Source: Stagonosporopsis chrysanthemi (lineage: Eukaryota > Ascomycota > Dothideomycetes > Pleosporales > Didymellaceae). Taken from it: a stretch of 43,689 nucleotides of DNA. The stretch lies in contig JAFISE010000219.1 of the NCBI GenBank assembly GCA_022560025.1, positions 1 through 43,689 of the forward strand, in the 5' to 3' direction. Below are positions 21,958-30,799 of the stretch, piece after piece. A program made the position numbers and the translations under genes. How positions within the stretch are numbered: position 1 is the stretch's first letter; each line of letters starts with the position of its first letter. Under the pieces are notes generated by a model, which was not told the DNA's origin, did no database searches, and worked only from the letters and a program-made list of their open reading frames with translations.

Positions 21958-23924
21958 ACACCCCCCCCACCCCCCCCCAACCGCCCCTGCANNNNNNNNN
22001 NTGCCCAAAGGAGCACAACCCCATCCCCCACAACACTAGGGCGGCCGGGCGGGGAAGAAAAAATTTTAATTTTCCCCCCCCCCCCCCCCTTTTTCCCCCC
22101 CCCCCCCCCCCCCCCTCCGACTATTCTACTACGACTCCGCGACATCCTCTCTTCAAAAGCGTGCTGACAGCTCTATCGACATTGATTGGGAATATCCCGG
22201 CGGCAATGGCGCCGACTATAAGCAAGTCTCCAATGAGGAGAAGGACTACCAAATCGCGGCCTTCCCCAAACTCCTCGCCGCAACACGCGCCGCCATTGGC
22301 CCCAACAAGCTGCTCTCCATCGCCGTCCCCGGCAAGAAAGGTACGCCCTCCCCTCATGCTTCCCTCACAGACCCGCACTGACACCTCCCAGGCGACATGA
22401 TAGCGTACACCCCAGAAACCGGACCAAAGATCTGGCCTTCCGTCGACCACATCAACGTCATGTCCTACGACCTGATGAACCGCCGCGACAACGTCACCGC
22501 GCATCACACCTCGGTCACGGGCTCGCTGGACTCAGTGAAGAACTACCTCGCCATCGGCGCACCGGCAGAGAAGGTAGTCCTCACCACCGCTTGCTGTCCA
22601 CTGTGCTAACCTCGACGACCTACCACAGATAAATCTCGGCTTCGCATACTACGCCAAGTACTTCACCACGCTCGGCGACTGCACCGCCTCCCCACTCGAC
22701 TGCCCCATCAAGCCCGCCGAAGACCCCGTCACAGGAAAAGACACCCTCACCTCCGGCGCCTGGACCTTCGAGCGCCAGCACATGGCGCCTGTCGACACCA
22801 ACACCCTCACCATCAGCACCGACGGCACCTGCGGGCCCGAAAAGGGTACAAAGTGCGCGTCCGGGTGCTGCAGCCAGTACGGCAACTGCGGCACCAGCCC
22901 CGAACACTGCGCCGGGTCGTGCTGGCACGCGTTCGGCACGGGGTGTACGGACGCGGACGTGGCGGGGTCGTGGCAGAACGCCGCGAAGGGGGGAGTCACG
23001 GACGAAGAGGCCGGGGGCCAGTATTTCTACGACGGCGAGAACGGGCTGTTCTGGACGTGGGACACGCCGGAGCTCATCTCGCGCAAGTTTGAGGATATCG
23101 TGCACGAGTACGGGCTCGGGGGTGTGATGGCGTGGAGCCTGGGCGAGGACAGCTATGACTGGAGCCGTGTGCGGCGCATGGCGGAGGAGCTGCAGAAGAA
23201 GAAGGGTCCTGAGGTGTCGAAACCAGGGAAACCGCAGCCGCCGAAGGAGTCGTACAAACCGCGGCCGCCGAAGGACACATACAGACCTCAGCCGCCGAAG
23301 GACACATACAACCCCCAGCCCCCAAAGAACTCCTACGCCCCCCAGCCCCCGAAGAACCCCTACACCCCCCGCCCCCCAAAGACCTCCTACACCCCCCGCC
23401 CCGCGCGCCCCCCCTCCCCCCCTCCCACCAAAACAACCGACTGGCGCTCTCTCCCGGGCAACCCCTCACTAGAATCCAACCCCAACCTACCCTACGACGT
23501 CGTATGGGTAGACGGCAGCCCCTCGGGCCCGGACTCGGGCGTGGACAGCACGCCCGGCGCGCCGGAGGGGTACAGCGTCGTGTGGGACGGCGGCTCGCCG
23601 CAGCGCGGGGAGGAGGCGTATGCGTATGTGCCTGAGGAGACGGGGTACGGGGAGGGGGAGAAAGGGGCGTTCGACGACGGCTCGTGGGCGCCGGGCAAGT
23701 ACGATCGGAAAGCTATAGATGTGGATGTCGGTGTGGACGTGGGTGTGGAGAGGGTGCCTGCCTCCACCGAGCAGGTCGCTAGCTACGATCCCTCGTCTGC
23801 GTCTGCACACGCCGCGCAACCTGAAGACGCACCCGACGCGTACGAACAGGTCTGCACGCTGCGGCACGTGAGGAGGCGGAAGAGCAGGCGCGGGCTCGGG
23901 CTTGGGCTCGATCGCACGTCTTAG
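21344..23924 (+). CDS. Secreted GH18 chitinase with internal CBM18 and PPK-repeat tail
   Basis: Exons read 21344-21420, 21471-21538, 21585-21671, 21719-21838, [gap], to 22340, 22392-22573 and 22629-23924. The first 19 residues (MRFTSAWALPALLSSASAR) are a signal peptide. GH18 motifs are LIAVGGWGDD, the split catalytic motif (GADGV before the gap, DIDWEYPGGNGADY after it), DHINVMSYDLMN, and late GGVMAWSLGEDSYDW. The catalytic acid is the Glu of DIDWEYP. Between the catalytic-barrel segments GFAYYAKYF and GLFWTWD sits an 8-cysteine hevein-type CBM18 (CGPEKGTKCASGCCSQYGNC, then CGTSPEHCAGSCWHAFGTGC). After the barrel come six 9-residue PPK repeats and a Gly/Asp-rich tail with two VVW-DGSP-like motifs. 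It hydrolyses chitin outside the cell. A poly-C tract and an N gap interrupt the exon or intron holding the active site, so this part of the model is incomplete. Confidence 0.87.
21881..21957. repeat. Poly-C tract
   Basis: Uninterrupted C run of about 77 bases, 40 nt after the donor of chitinase intron 4, followed by more C-rich sequence up to the N gap. Exact length is probably an assembly product. Confidence 0.9.
21992..22001. other. Assembly gap (10 N)
   Basis: Ten undetermined bases inside the chitinase gene. The flanking sequence (21958-22115) is low complexity and does not encode GH18 sequence, so an exon may be missing or misjoined here. Confidence 0.98.
22071..22115. repeat. C/T homopolymer blocks
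   Basis: A C run (about 22074-22089), five T, then a second C run (22095-22115), directly before chitinase coding similarity resumes near 22120. Confidence 0.85.
23234..23395 (+). repeat. 27-bp coding minisatellite (PPK repeats)
   Basis: Six in-register 27-bp units encode the 9-residue consensus (Q/R)PPK(D/N/E)(T/S/P)Y(x)P, followed by one degenerate unit and a Pro/Ser stretch. They form a stiff proline-rich linker after the GH18 domain of the chitinase. Confidence 0.85.
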
Positions 23925-24863
23925 GGTTGAGGTGAGAGAAGGGGGGCCAAAACAAAAGGGGAAGAATAAAAGAAAGGGGGGGAGGGGGGGAGGGGAGAGG
24001 CGGGCCAAGTAATGTAGTTCTCCAACGTCTAATGAATCAATGAATATCTATATCTATATCTATATCACATGCATGCTGGACTGGACTGGACTGGATTGGA
24101 CTAAGTGGGTGGAGCGGTGGTGAGGTGGTGGTGGTGGTGGTGGTGGTGGTGTGAGTTTAGCTATGCAGGGGGTGGGGATGGCAACAGTGAGCAAGCAAGC
24201 AAGCAATGCCGGGAAGGTAGAGAAATTGAATTTCTGTCTTGGGTTTTGGTTTGGTTGTTGAATAGCGGGCCTTGGATATGTGTGTGTGTGTGTTCGCTCA
24301 AGCCTCATGTCTGCATTGGATAGCCTATATATGTGTCACTTTGACCACTCGATGCGTGTGTGCAACAGTGAGGCAGAACAAGTGGGTACTTGAGCACTCG
24401 GGGGCAGTAGATCCAGGTCCGAGTGTGCCGTTCGTCGGCTCATGGCCTGTGGAAGCGATGTGAGAGTTCTTTTAGGAGGCCGGTCTCTGAGGTATAAGAT
24501 ACCTGCCCGTGCAGCTGTAATAGCGTGAGACAACGTTCCGGTGTGACAGAGCAGTCAAGGTATGGCTGGCTCTGTCTATGCAATAGACTTTAGAGAGATG
24601 TGAGCAGGTGCAGAAGGAAGGGCGGACGGGGTGGAGGGATCATTGACGGACGGGACGCATCAGGGGCGGACAGATCGGAGTTACTTTCTCGATTGATTAC
24701 AGTCTATAGTAGATACAAGAGTACAAGTATATGGTGTACAAGATCTACGGACACGACGGCGGTTTATCCAAGACTCGGTTTCTCTTCCAAAGCTCGAGGA
24801 TGGTGTGACGGTACGGAGAGTACGCATCAGCTTCTGCGCAGCTCCCACCATCAAGACGGCAGT
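23925..24863. other. Convergent intergenic region with microsatellites
   Basis: Contains a candidate poly(A) signal AATAAA at 23965-23970, (TATATC)n near 24047-24065, GGACT repeats near 24078-24102, a (GGT)n run near 24122-24150 and GT repeats near 24280-24292. No gene recognised. Confidence 0.6.
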
Positions 24864-26346
24864 CTACGCCTTCACGGTGCTCCGCTTCATGCCCTTCTTG
24901 CTCTTTTTCTCGCGCTCCTTCTCGAGGAACTTGCGCTGCTCGTCGGCGCTCAGGCGGCCGAGCTTGGCGTCGCGCTGCTCCTTCTTCAGCTTGTCAGCGG
25001 CGAGCTTGCGCTCCTCGGCCTTCTCCTCCTCGTCGAGGCGGCGGATCTTGGCGATCTGCTCCTCGCGCGTTTGCCGGATGCGGCGCAGCGCTTCGGGGCG
25101 GAAGTGCGCGTTCGCCACCAGGGCGTCGGGGAGGCGCAGGAAGGCGGTGAATATGGGGACAGTCGAGGCCGAGTCCGAGGTCAGCTTGAGCGAGAGGTTG
25201 ATGCGCTTGCGGGGCTTGGTGTCGTCGAGGCTGGGCAAGTCAGTACAGATGCAGGGAGATGGTGGTGTTGGAACTCACGTCCTGGGCTGGTCCATGGGCT
25301 GGTCGGTCACAATCAGCGCCTCAAAGGCGTCGCCGGCGTCCTCGATGGCCTTGACGAGCTCGGGGGTCAGGAGGGTGTCGGTGACCTCGGCGCTCTCGCT
25401 CATGACGGTGGTCCAGATGGGCAGCTTGGCATGGTCGCGGGTGGTGGTCAGCGACAGGTCGTAGCGGTCGTCGCGCATGCGCTTCATCATGTCCTTGTGC
25501 ACGACGGCGAAGACGAAGCCGTCAAAGGAGCTGTTGGGGACCTTCTTGGCGTCCGTCTTGCCGTAGACGGGGGCGATCTTGGCCTCCTGGCCGTCGAAGA
25601 CGTAGGCGGTGGCCTCGAGGCGCTCCTGCGGGGTGGGGAAGCTTTCGAAGAAGAGCGGCAGGAGGTGCTCGCCAATGCGCAGGAACGGATTGAAGCGCTT
25701 GGCGAGGGTGAGCTTGAGGTCGACAAAGGCGACGTTCTGGCGGCCGGTGGCGTAGGTCGTGTACTCGTCGGCCTTCTTCTCGCGCAGGACGTTGTCGAGC
25801 TTGGCGGCGTCGGCCAGGGCGCCCGCGAGGTCGTCCTCACCCACGCCGCTCGCGCCTGCGGCAGGCTTTAGGTAGCCGACCTGGACGAACTCGTGCTGCA
25901 GGACCGGCACGTGCGCCTTGGCCCAGCTGCGGGCCTTGGTGCGGTTGCGCCTGGTGCCCCAGACGTGGACGGCGATGATGGCGAACAGGAAGGGCAGGAT
26001 GTACATCTCCAGCCGGAAGTCGTCGAGCGTGGTGCGCTCCCATACGCGGTACCACTTGGTGTACGGGACCGCCGCCATGGCCGTGGGCGCCGCGGGCACC
26101 GACGACGTCGTCAGCGAGGCGTGGTCGACGGGCGATGGGTCGGGGGCACCCGCGTAGTCAGCAAAGTCTGCGCGGCGTGTTAGCGATGCGTGCTGGTGCT
26201 GGTGCTGGTGCTGGTGCTGGTGCTGGTGCTGCAGGTCGCGTGGTGGGGAGGGGGAGCGCAGCGCGCGGGGCGGACGCACCACCATCGTCAGCAGGCGCCG
26301 CGACGGGCTTCTGGGCGCCGAAGAGTCCCTTGACAAAGTCGGCCAT
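24864..26346 (-). CDS. CCDC47-family (DUF1682) ER membrane protein
   Basis: Three exons, 26346-26280, 26167-25279 and 25230-24864 (phases 1 and 2), give 440 residues. The start is MADFVKGLFGAQKPV. One clear transmembrane helix (LEMYILPFLFAIIAVHVW, about 75-92) is followed by a soluble domain (NVAFVDLKLTLAKRFNPFLR, LPLFFESFPTPQERLEATAY, FVFAVVHKDMMKRMRDDRYD, LPIWTTVMSESAEVTDTLL). The C-terminus is a highly charged helix (REEQIAKIRRLDEEEKAEER through EKEREKKSKKGMKRS). This layout matches CCDC47, a subunit of the PAT complex that assists multipass membrane-protein insertion at the ER translocon. The Lys/Glu-rich tail is where CCDC47 contacts the ribosome in the mammalian system; transfer of that role to this fungal protein is inference. 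Intron 1 (112 nt) is longer than its neighbours because of a hexamer repeat. Confidence 0.85.
26191..26231. repeat. Hexanucleotide repeat (TGCTGG)n in an intron
   Basis: About seven tandem TGCTGG units within intron 1 of the CCDC47-family gene. Retention of this 112-nt intron would shift the frame and add an Ala-Pro run before a stop. Confidence 0.85.
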
Positions 26347-26796
26347 GGTGTCTGGATGCCTCAATGGAGCGGGCGGGCGGCGTGCGGTTGAGGCCAGCGC
26401 GAGCCTGGAGGAGCACTCGGCTAAGCCAGCCCGCTAGCACCAATGTGGGGTGCTGCTATGATGCGGAGCTACCCCAGCTGCGTGCAGACATCAGACATCA
26501 GACATCACGACGACTTGTGCATTCCCTTCAGCTTGGCGCCTGCGCTGGATTGAGCGTCATCTCTGATGCACAGTCTCGCTTGTTGCCGTCACACTCGAGC
26601 ATCGTCCTATCACGCTATGGGCATCGACTCATTCAACATGGCTTGCATCAGCTCGTCTCATTAGACAGCGATTCACAGACACCCTCCTTCCAGACTACTG
26701 CTCGGCTCATCCCATCGACAAAGGAACTGATATTGTAGGCTCTACTGTTTGTACATTGACTTGATGCCTCACGGCCCCACGGATATCATTGCGCCT
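26347..26796. other. Intergenic region, no gene recognised
   Basis: 450 bp between the CCDC47-family start and the end of the cytochrome oxidase subunit gene, both on the minus strand. A short direct repeat of ACATCAG occurs near 26495-26512. Confidence 0.55.
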
Positions 26797-27304
26797 CTAG
26801 TTCTTGCCGAACCAGGTCTTGTGTCCCTGCAGAGGGTCAGTCGTTGCATCAATCGTAGCATGTGCTCGCCTACAAGAACCAGGCGGCCCATCATGTACAT
26901 GGAGGCGCCGAAGGAGGTGTAGAGGACGGCCTTGTAGGCGGGGATCATCCACTTGCCGCGGGCCTGGTGGTTGGTCAGCATTCTGCTCTGCTGCTGCTTC
27001 TTCCAAGCTGTTCTGTCCAGGCCGATCCCTCGCATCTGCTGCTGCGCAATGCTCGTCTCGTCCAGCCAACCACGTCCCTCTCTTTCCAGCTTATTCACAC
27101 ACTCTCTCTCCACGCACCTTCTCCCAGGTCCTCAGACCATCGTGCTTCTGGAAGTACGCCTGGTACTTGGGGACGTTGTTCTCGCGGAAAACCCAGCTGG
27201 ACGGTGTCAGTACACGTGTGACTGGGCGGGGGCAGCGGGCCGCGCGGGCGTCAATTGGCGTCGGAAGCGCGTCGCGCAGCTGCAGAGGGGACGTACCCTG
27301 CCAT
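26797..27304 (-). CDS. Cytochrome c oxidase subunit VIIa-like small protein
   Basis: Four exons, 27304-27297 (8 nt), 27196-27118, 26963-26874 and 26826-26797, encode 68 residues. The product starts MAGWVFRENNVPKYQAYF and contains FQKHDGLRTWEK, then ARGKWMIPAYKAVLYTSF with a membrane helix through YMMGRLVL, and ends GHKTWFGKN. A matrix-side segment with FQKHDGL followed by a single transmembrane helix resembles Cox7/COX7A, a small inner-membrane subunit of respiratory complex IV. The gene is easy to miss: the first exon holds only two codons plus two bases, and coding is split by introns of 100, 154 and 47 nt. Intron 3 is placed at GTAGGC-CAG; a GTTCTT donor six bases earlier would remove Val-Leu. 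It is divergent from a probable mitochondrial repeat protein. Confidence 0.75.
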
Positions 27305-27530
27305 TGTGAAGAGTGGAGAGGTGCGTGTGCGGTGTCGCGGGGGCAATGGGTGGATTGGTGCGGTGTCGGTCAGAGTGAGGTTGCGTCGAATGATCCGGCT
27401 GCAGAGGAGCGACGAGCCATGCTTGGCGCCGCTAGCCGCATCGGGCCGGCCAGCAACTTCTTGACCGCGAGCACCGTTGCACGCGTTCCCCGTCAATGGG
27501 TCCCCGCCACGCTCCTCTACCTCCAAGTTG
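27305..27530. promoter_or_regulatory. Short divergent promoter, COX7A-like / PPR-like genes
   Basis: 226 bp separate the two divergent ATGs (27304 minus, 27531 plus). If the ATG at 27477 is used for the plus gene, the gap is only 172 bp. Both products look mitochondrial, so co-regulation is plausible. Confidence 0.45.
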
Positions 27531-30167
27531 ATGCCACCGGCCTTGGACAGGCTCCTCGCCAGCCCCTCGGCCCTGAGACTGCTGCGATCGATTGTCGCCG
27601 CCGCCGAGCTGCCCGCATGCCACACGCCCACCCAATGCCGTGCAGCTAGGAGCGGTGCGCAGAAGAGACGCACGTACGCGGGGGATCATGGGCCGCCTAG
27701 GAAAGGCGAATGGAAGCGCTGGAGCGACCAAAAGTCTGTCGTCGGCGAGCGAGAGGATGCTTTGAAGTCATTACTCGGGGAAGCTCCTCCAAAGACTGCT
27801 GCCAGATGGGCAAGACCAGGGGCAGGCTTCGACTTCCTCAACGACATACTCGGAGGCGACGAGGACGATAACTTGGCCGACGACGGTCTTGTCGAGGATC
27901 CAGACGAAGCATGGGCCGCCAAACTCGCCCACCACGAGCGCCTCGACGGCCTGCAAGGGATATGGCACGTCTGGCACGCCCGCCGCAGGGAAGGGTACCG
28001 TCTGCCGACTGAGAACAGCGCCCACGCCCAGTATCTCTGGAGGACATTCGCGCGACACCCGAAGCTCGTCAACTATGTCATCGAGCACGCGGCCGAGCTG
28101 CAGCAGCAAAAGGGCGAGACGTACTCGCGCGTGTACAACGTCATCATGGAGCATTGGCTCGTTCGCAAACCGACAGAAGCGCTCGAGTACCACCACCAGA
28201 TGCTGGTGAAGCTGGGGCTGAGGAAGCTGCCGCTGCGGGAATTGGCCCAGTTTGTGCAGAACTATGGGCACACGGCGCAGGAAGCATTGCTGTACATCTA
28301 CCGCAACAGCAACGAGCGCGATGTGTATAACGAGGTGGTACCACGGCTCATCAGTGCTGGCAATATCAGCATGGCGCGTCGGTGGCACAACCTCTGCATC
28401 TTCCGTGGGGACCACCCCTCCTCAATCTACGCGGAAATGCCTGTCGTCCAGGTCTTCACCGCCGAAGCTGCTGCGCTGGCGAATCCAGGCATCCACTTCG
28501 ACAATACCCAGCGCCTAAATCCGATCCTCAACAAGCATCTCATGCGCCGTCTCCTCGGTCGCGACACCGCGCCTGTACGCTTCGAGGACTCGTTCACTGC
28601 GCGCATGTTCGCGACCAGAACCGTGCAGATCGAGTCCATTATCAAAGGACTCGCCATGGTAGGCGTGAACGAGATTGGGCCCCTCGCAGTATCGGCAATG
28701 GCCTGGAGGACGCAGCCAATCACCGACCTTCCTCGACGCTTCGAAGACCTGCGAGCTGCGGGCATTGCGCTGCAGGGGTCAGTGTTCTCTCTCGCGTTGG
28801 AGAAGTTTGCGAAGGAGCAGAGGTGGGATCTCGTGCAGAGCATACTGGAAAGCGACCAGCACCCGGACGTCTATGGCGATGCAGACACCCAACGCTCACT
28901 GCTCACCTACTATTTGGAGCAGAAAGACCTGGTACAGGCGCAGCGCACTCTCGCCATCCTCTCGCTGTTTCACAACGATGCAAGCCGCGAATCCTGGAAT
29001 CTTCTCTTGCAGCTGCGCATCAGAGCGTCCCGTCCTCAAGACACCTTCAACACTATGCTCGAAATGCGCGGTCTTGGAACCACCCTTTCCAGCGCGACCA
29101 TGGCATCTGTCAGAGCCCTGCTGGCTCGGCGACAGCGCGGCCACCGTCCTTCATCTCGTCGGGGATTCGATGACCTCCGCTTTGTCACACGCTTCTACAT
29201 GGCCGCCCTCGAAGGCGGCATGGCGCGCATGCCTCCAGAGGCCTGGCACGAGATCATACGACGCTTCGGCATGCAGAGCCGCTTCCGCGAGCTCAAGCGT
29301 TTGCTGCTATGGCTGCTAAGCTGGTATGCCCCACGCCACAGCACTGAATTCGCCGATCTCCCACGCAGCAGCTCCTTCGATGCTGCAACGACCGCTCTCC
29401 GCCGTCAATATCCCATCAGCAACCATTACTACAACTTCCCCGCCACCGTCCCCCAAATCGCCTCCAAATCCCACCCCATCAGACTGCTCTTCCCGCCCTC
29501 TCTCCAACAAGGCATCGTAATCTGGGGCTTCCGCGCCAGCCTCCTCGCCACTGCGCCCCTCGAACAATCCCTCCTCTCGGCCCCTGCCTCCAAACTCCAC
29601 CACCGCCCCAGTCTCCTCCGCAAAAACATCCTCACCCGCCTCCACTGGTCCGCCGGCCTGCGCCTGCTCGTCCAGCTGCGCGCCCTTGGCGTTCACGTCC
29701 ACCCGCACACCGTCACCAAGGCCCTGCAAGCCCAGTTCATCAACCTCTTCGGCTACGGGCACTCGCGAATTAAAGCCAATCGCCGCATGGAGCGCGCTAA
29801 CACGCTGTCGTATGCGGAGTATGTGCGCGAGGTGAATAGGGTCTGGGGCGAGAGGCTGTTCACCGAGCCGCAGATGTTGGGCAGGGGGAGGCTGGACGGG
29901 GCGCTTTGGCATCCGCGGTTTCGGAGGAGGAGAGGGAGGGAGGCGGAGGTGAGTTTGAGGCGGGTGATGGGCGGGGAGTGGAAAGGTGGGAGAGAGGCGA
30001 CGAAGGAGTCGGCTGAGGCTGCGGAGAAGGAGACACCTAAGGATGAGGAGCAGACTGGAGACCAGCATGCGACGGCGGTACAACCCAACCCGGAGAAGCA
30101 CGCCCCTGCATTGCATCACTTGCATAAAACCGCTACCGCGCACGCGCAAACCAAGGGCAGAAAATGA
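27531..30167 (+). CDS. Large helical-repeat (PPR-like) mitochondrial protein
   Basis: Intronless frame of 878 residues from ATG at 27531 (an in-frame ATG at 27477 would add 18). The N-terminus (MPPALDRLLASPSALRLLRS, later ARSGAQKRRTYAG) is rich in Leu, Arg and Ser, and resembles a mitochondrial presequence ending in RTYA. The body is alpha-helical with paired helices typical of pentatricopeptide-like solenoids, for example YSRVYNVIMEHWLVRKPTEA, RDVYNEVVPRLISAGNISMA, SRESWNLLLQLRIRASRPQD with TFNTMLEMRGLGTTLSSATM, and PPEAWHEIIRRFGMQSRFRE. The C-terminus is a charged tail (ESAEAAEKETPKDEEQTGD). PPR proteins bind organelle transcripts and act in processing or translation; the target is unknown. 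The repeat class is judged by eye and a TPR-like or undefined solenoid remains possible. Confidence 0.65.
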   Translation: MPPALDRLLASPSALRLLRSIVAAAELPACHTPTQCRAARSGAQKRRTYAGDHGPPRKGEWKRWSDQKSVVGEREDALKSLLGEAPPKTAARWARPGAGFDFLNDILGGDEDDNLADDGLVEDPDEAWAAKLAHHERLDGLQGIWHVWHARRREGYRLPTENSAHAQYLWRTFARHPKLVNYVIEHAAELQQQKGETYSRVYNVIMEHWLVRKPTEALEYHHQMLVKLGLRKLPLRELAQFVQNYGHTAQEALLYIYRNSNERDVYNEVVPRLISAGNISMARRWHNLCIFRGDHPSSIYAEMPVVQVFTAEAAALANPGIHFDNTQRLNPILNKHLMRRLLGRDTAPVRFEDSFTARMFATRTVQIESIIKGLAMVGVNEIGPLAVSAMAWRTQPITDLPRRFEDLRAAGIALQGSVFSLALEKFAKEQRWDLVQSILESDQHPDVYGDADTQRSLLTYYLEQKDLVQAQRTLAILSLFHNDASRESWNLLLQLRIRASRPQDTFNTMLEMRGLGTTLSSATMASVRALLARRQRGHRPSSRRGFDDLRFVTRFYMAALEGGMARMPPEAWHEIIRRFGMQSRFRELKRLLLWLLSWYAPRHSTEFADLPRSSSFDAATTALRRQYPISNHYYNFPATVPQIASKSHPIRLLFPPSLQQGIVIWGFRASLLATAPLEQSLLSAPASKLHHRPSLLRKNILTRLHWSAGLRLLVQLRALGVHVHPHTVTKALQAQFINLFGYGHSRIKANRRMERANTLSYAEYVREVNRVWGERLFTEPQMLGRGRLDGALWHPRFRRRRGREAEVSLRRVMGGEWKGGREATKESAEAAEKETPKDEEQTGDQHATAVQPNPEKHAPALHHLHKTATAHAQTKGRK

Positions 30168-30201
30168 AGAAAAACTTCTGTACTATACATACTCTCTGTA
30201 C

Positions 30202-30207
30202 AATAAA
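30202..30207 (+). terminator. Candidate poly(A) signal
   Basis: AATAAA 35 nt after the stop codon of the PPR-like gene. Fungal poly(A) signals are loose, so this is supportive only. Confidence 0.4.
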
Positions 30208-30490
30208 GATACCCCACAACCACACCCACACCCACAACCGCAGCTCCTGAGTCCACATCCCACATCCCCCCTCTCCTCTTCTCTTCTCTTCACTCGCTGC
30301 TCGGTTCCTAGAATCCGGGATCGGAATTGGAAAAACTTTCCCGTAGTGGTTAGTAGTTAGTAGTAAGTAGTCAGTAGTTTCAAAATCGAGAAGCGAAGGA
30401 TTGGAATGGTGAAAAAGCGAAGGATTGATGGATTGATGGAGCTACGTGCGATGAAAATGTCGTGGCTGCTGTCTGATTTTCTGTCTAGCT

Positions 30491-30566
30491 CTTTCTCTCT
30501 CTCTCTCTCTCTCTCACCTCTCTCTCTCACCTCTCTCTCTCACCTCTCTCTCTCACCTCTCTCTTC
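30491..30566. repeat. (CT)n and 13-bp CACCTCTCTCTCT minisatellite
   Basis: A CT dinucleotide run (30491-30515) continues into four exact 13-bp units beginning at 30515, 30528, 30541 and 30554. Confidence 0.9.
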
Positions 30567-30799
30567 TCTCATCTGTCGCACACGTGCACTTCTAACAACC
30601 CACGTTCTGGCAACTCTGTTTCCCCTCTTTCTGAGTTTTCCCAAAAGTCACTGAACAACGCTGCATGTCTTTCTTCCTCTTATCTGCGCCAGGCGTCTTA
30701 AATTGTGCAGACTTGAGAATCCAAGGCTTGATCTGATTGATGTGCTGCCGTCTTCCTGTTTTGCGGTTTAAAACGGGGTAGTAGAGAAAGAGAGAGAGA

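Noticed and set aside
24600..25871. 423-codon plus-strand frame
   Set aside because: Antisense shadow of the CCDC47-family gene.
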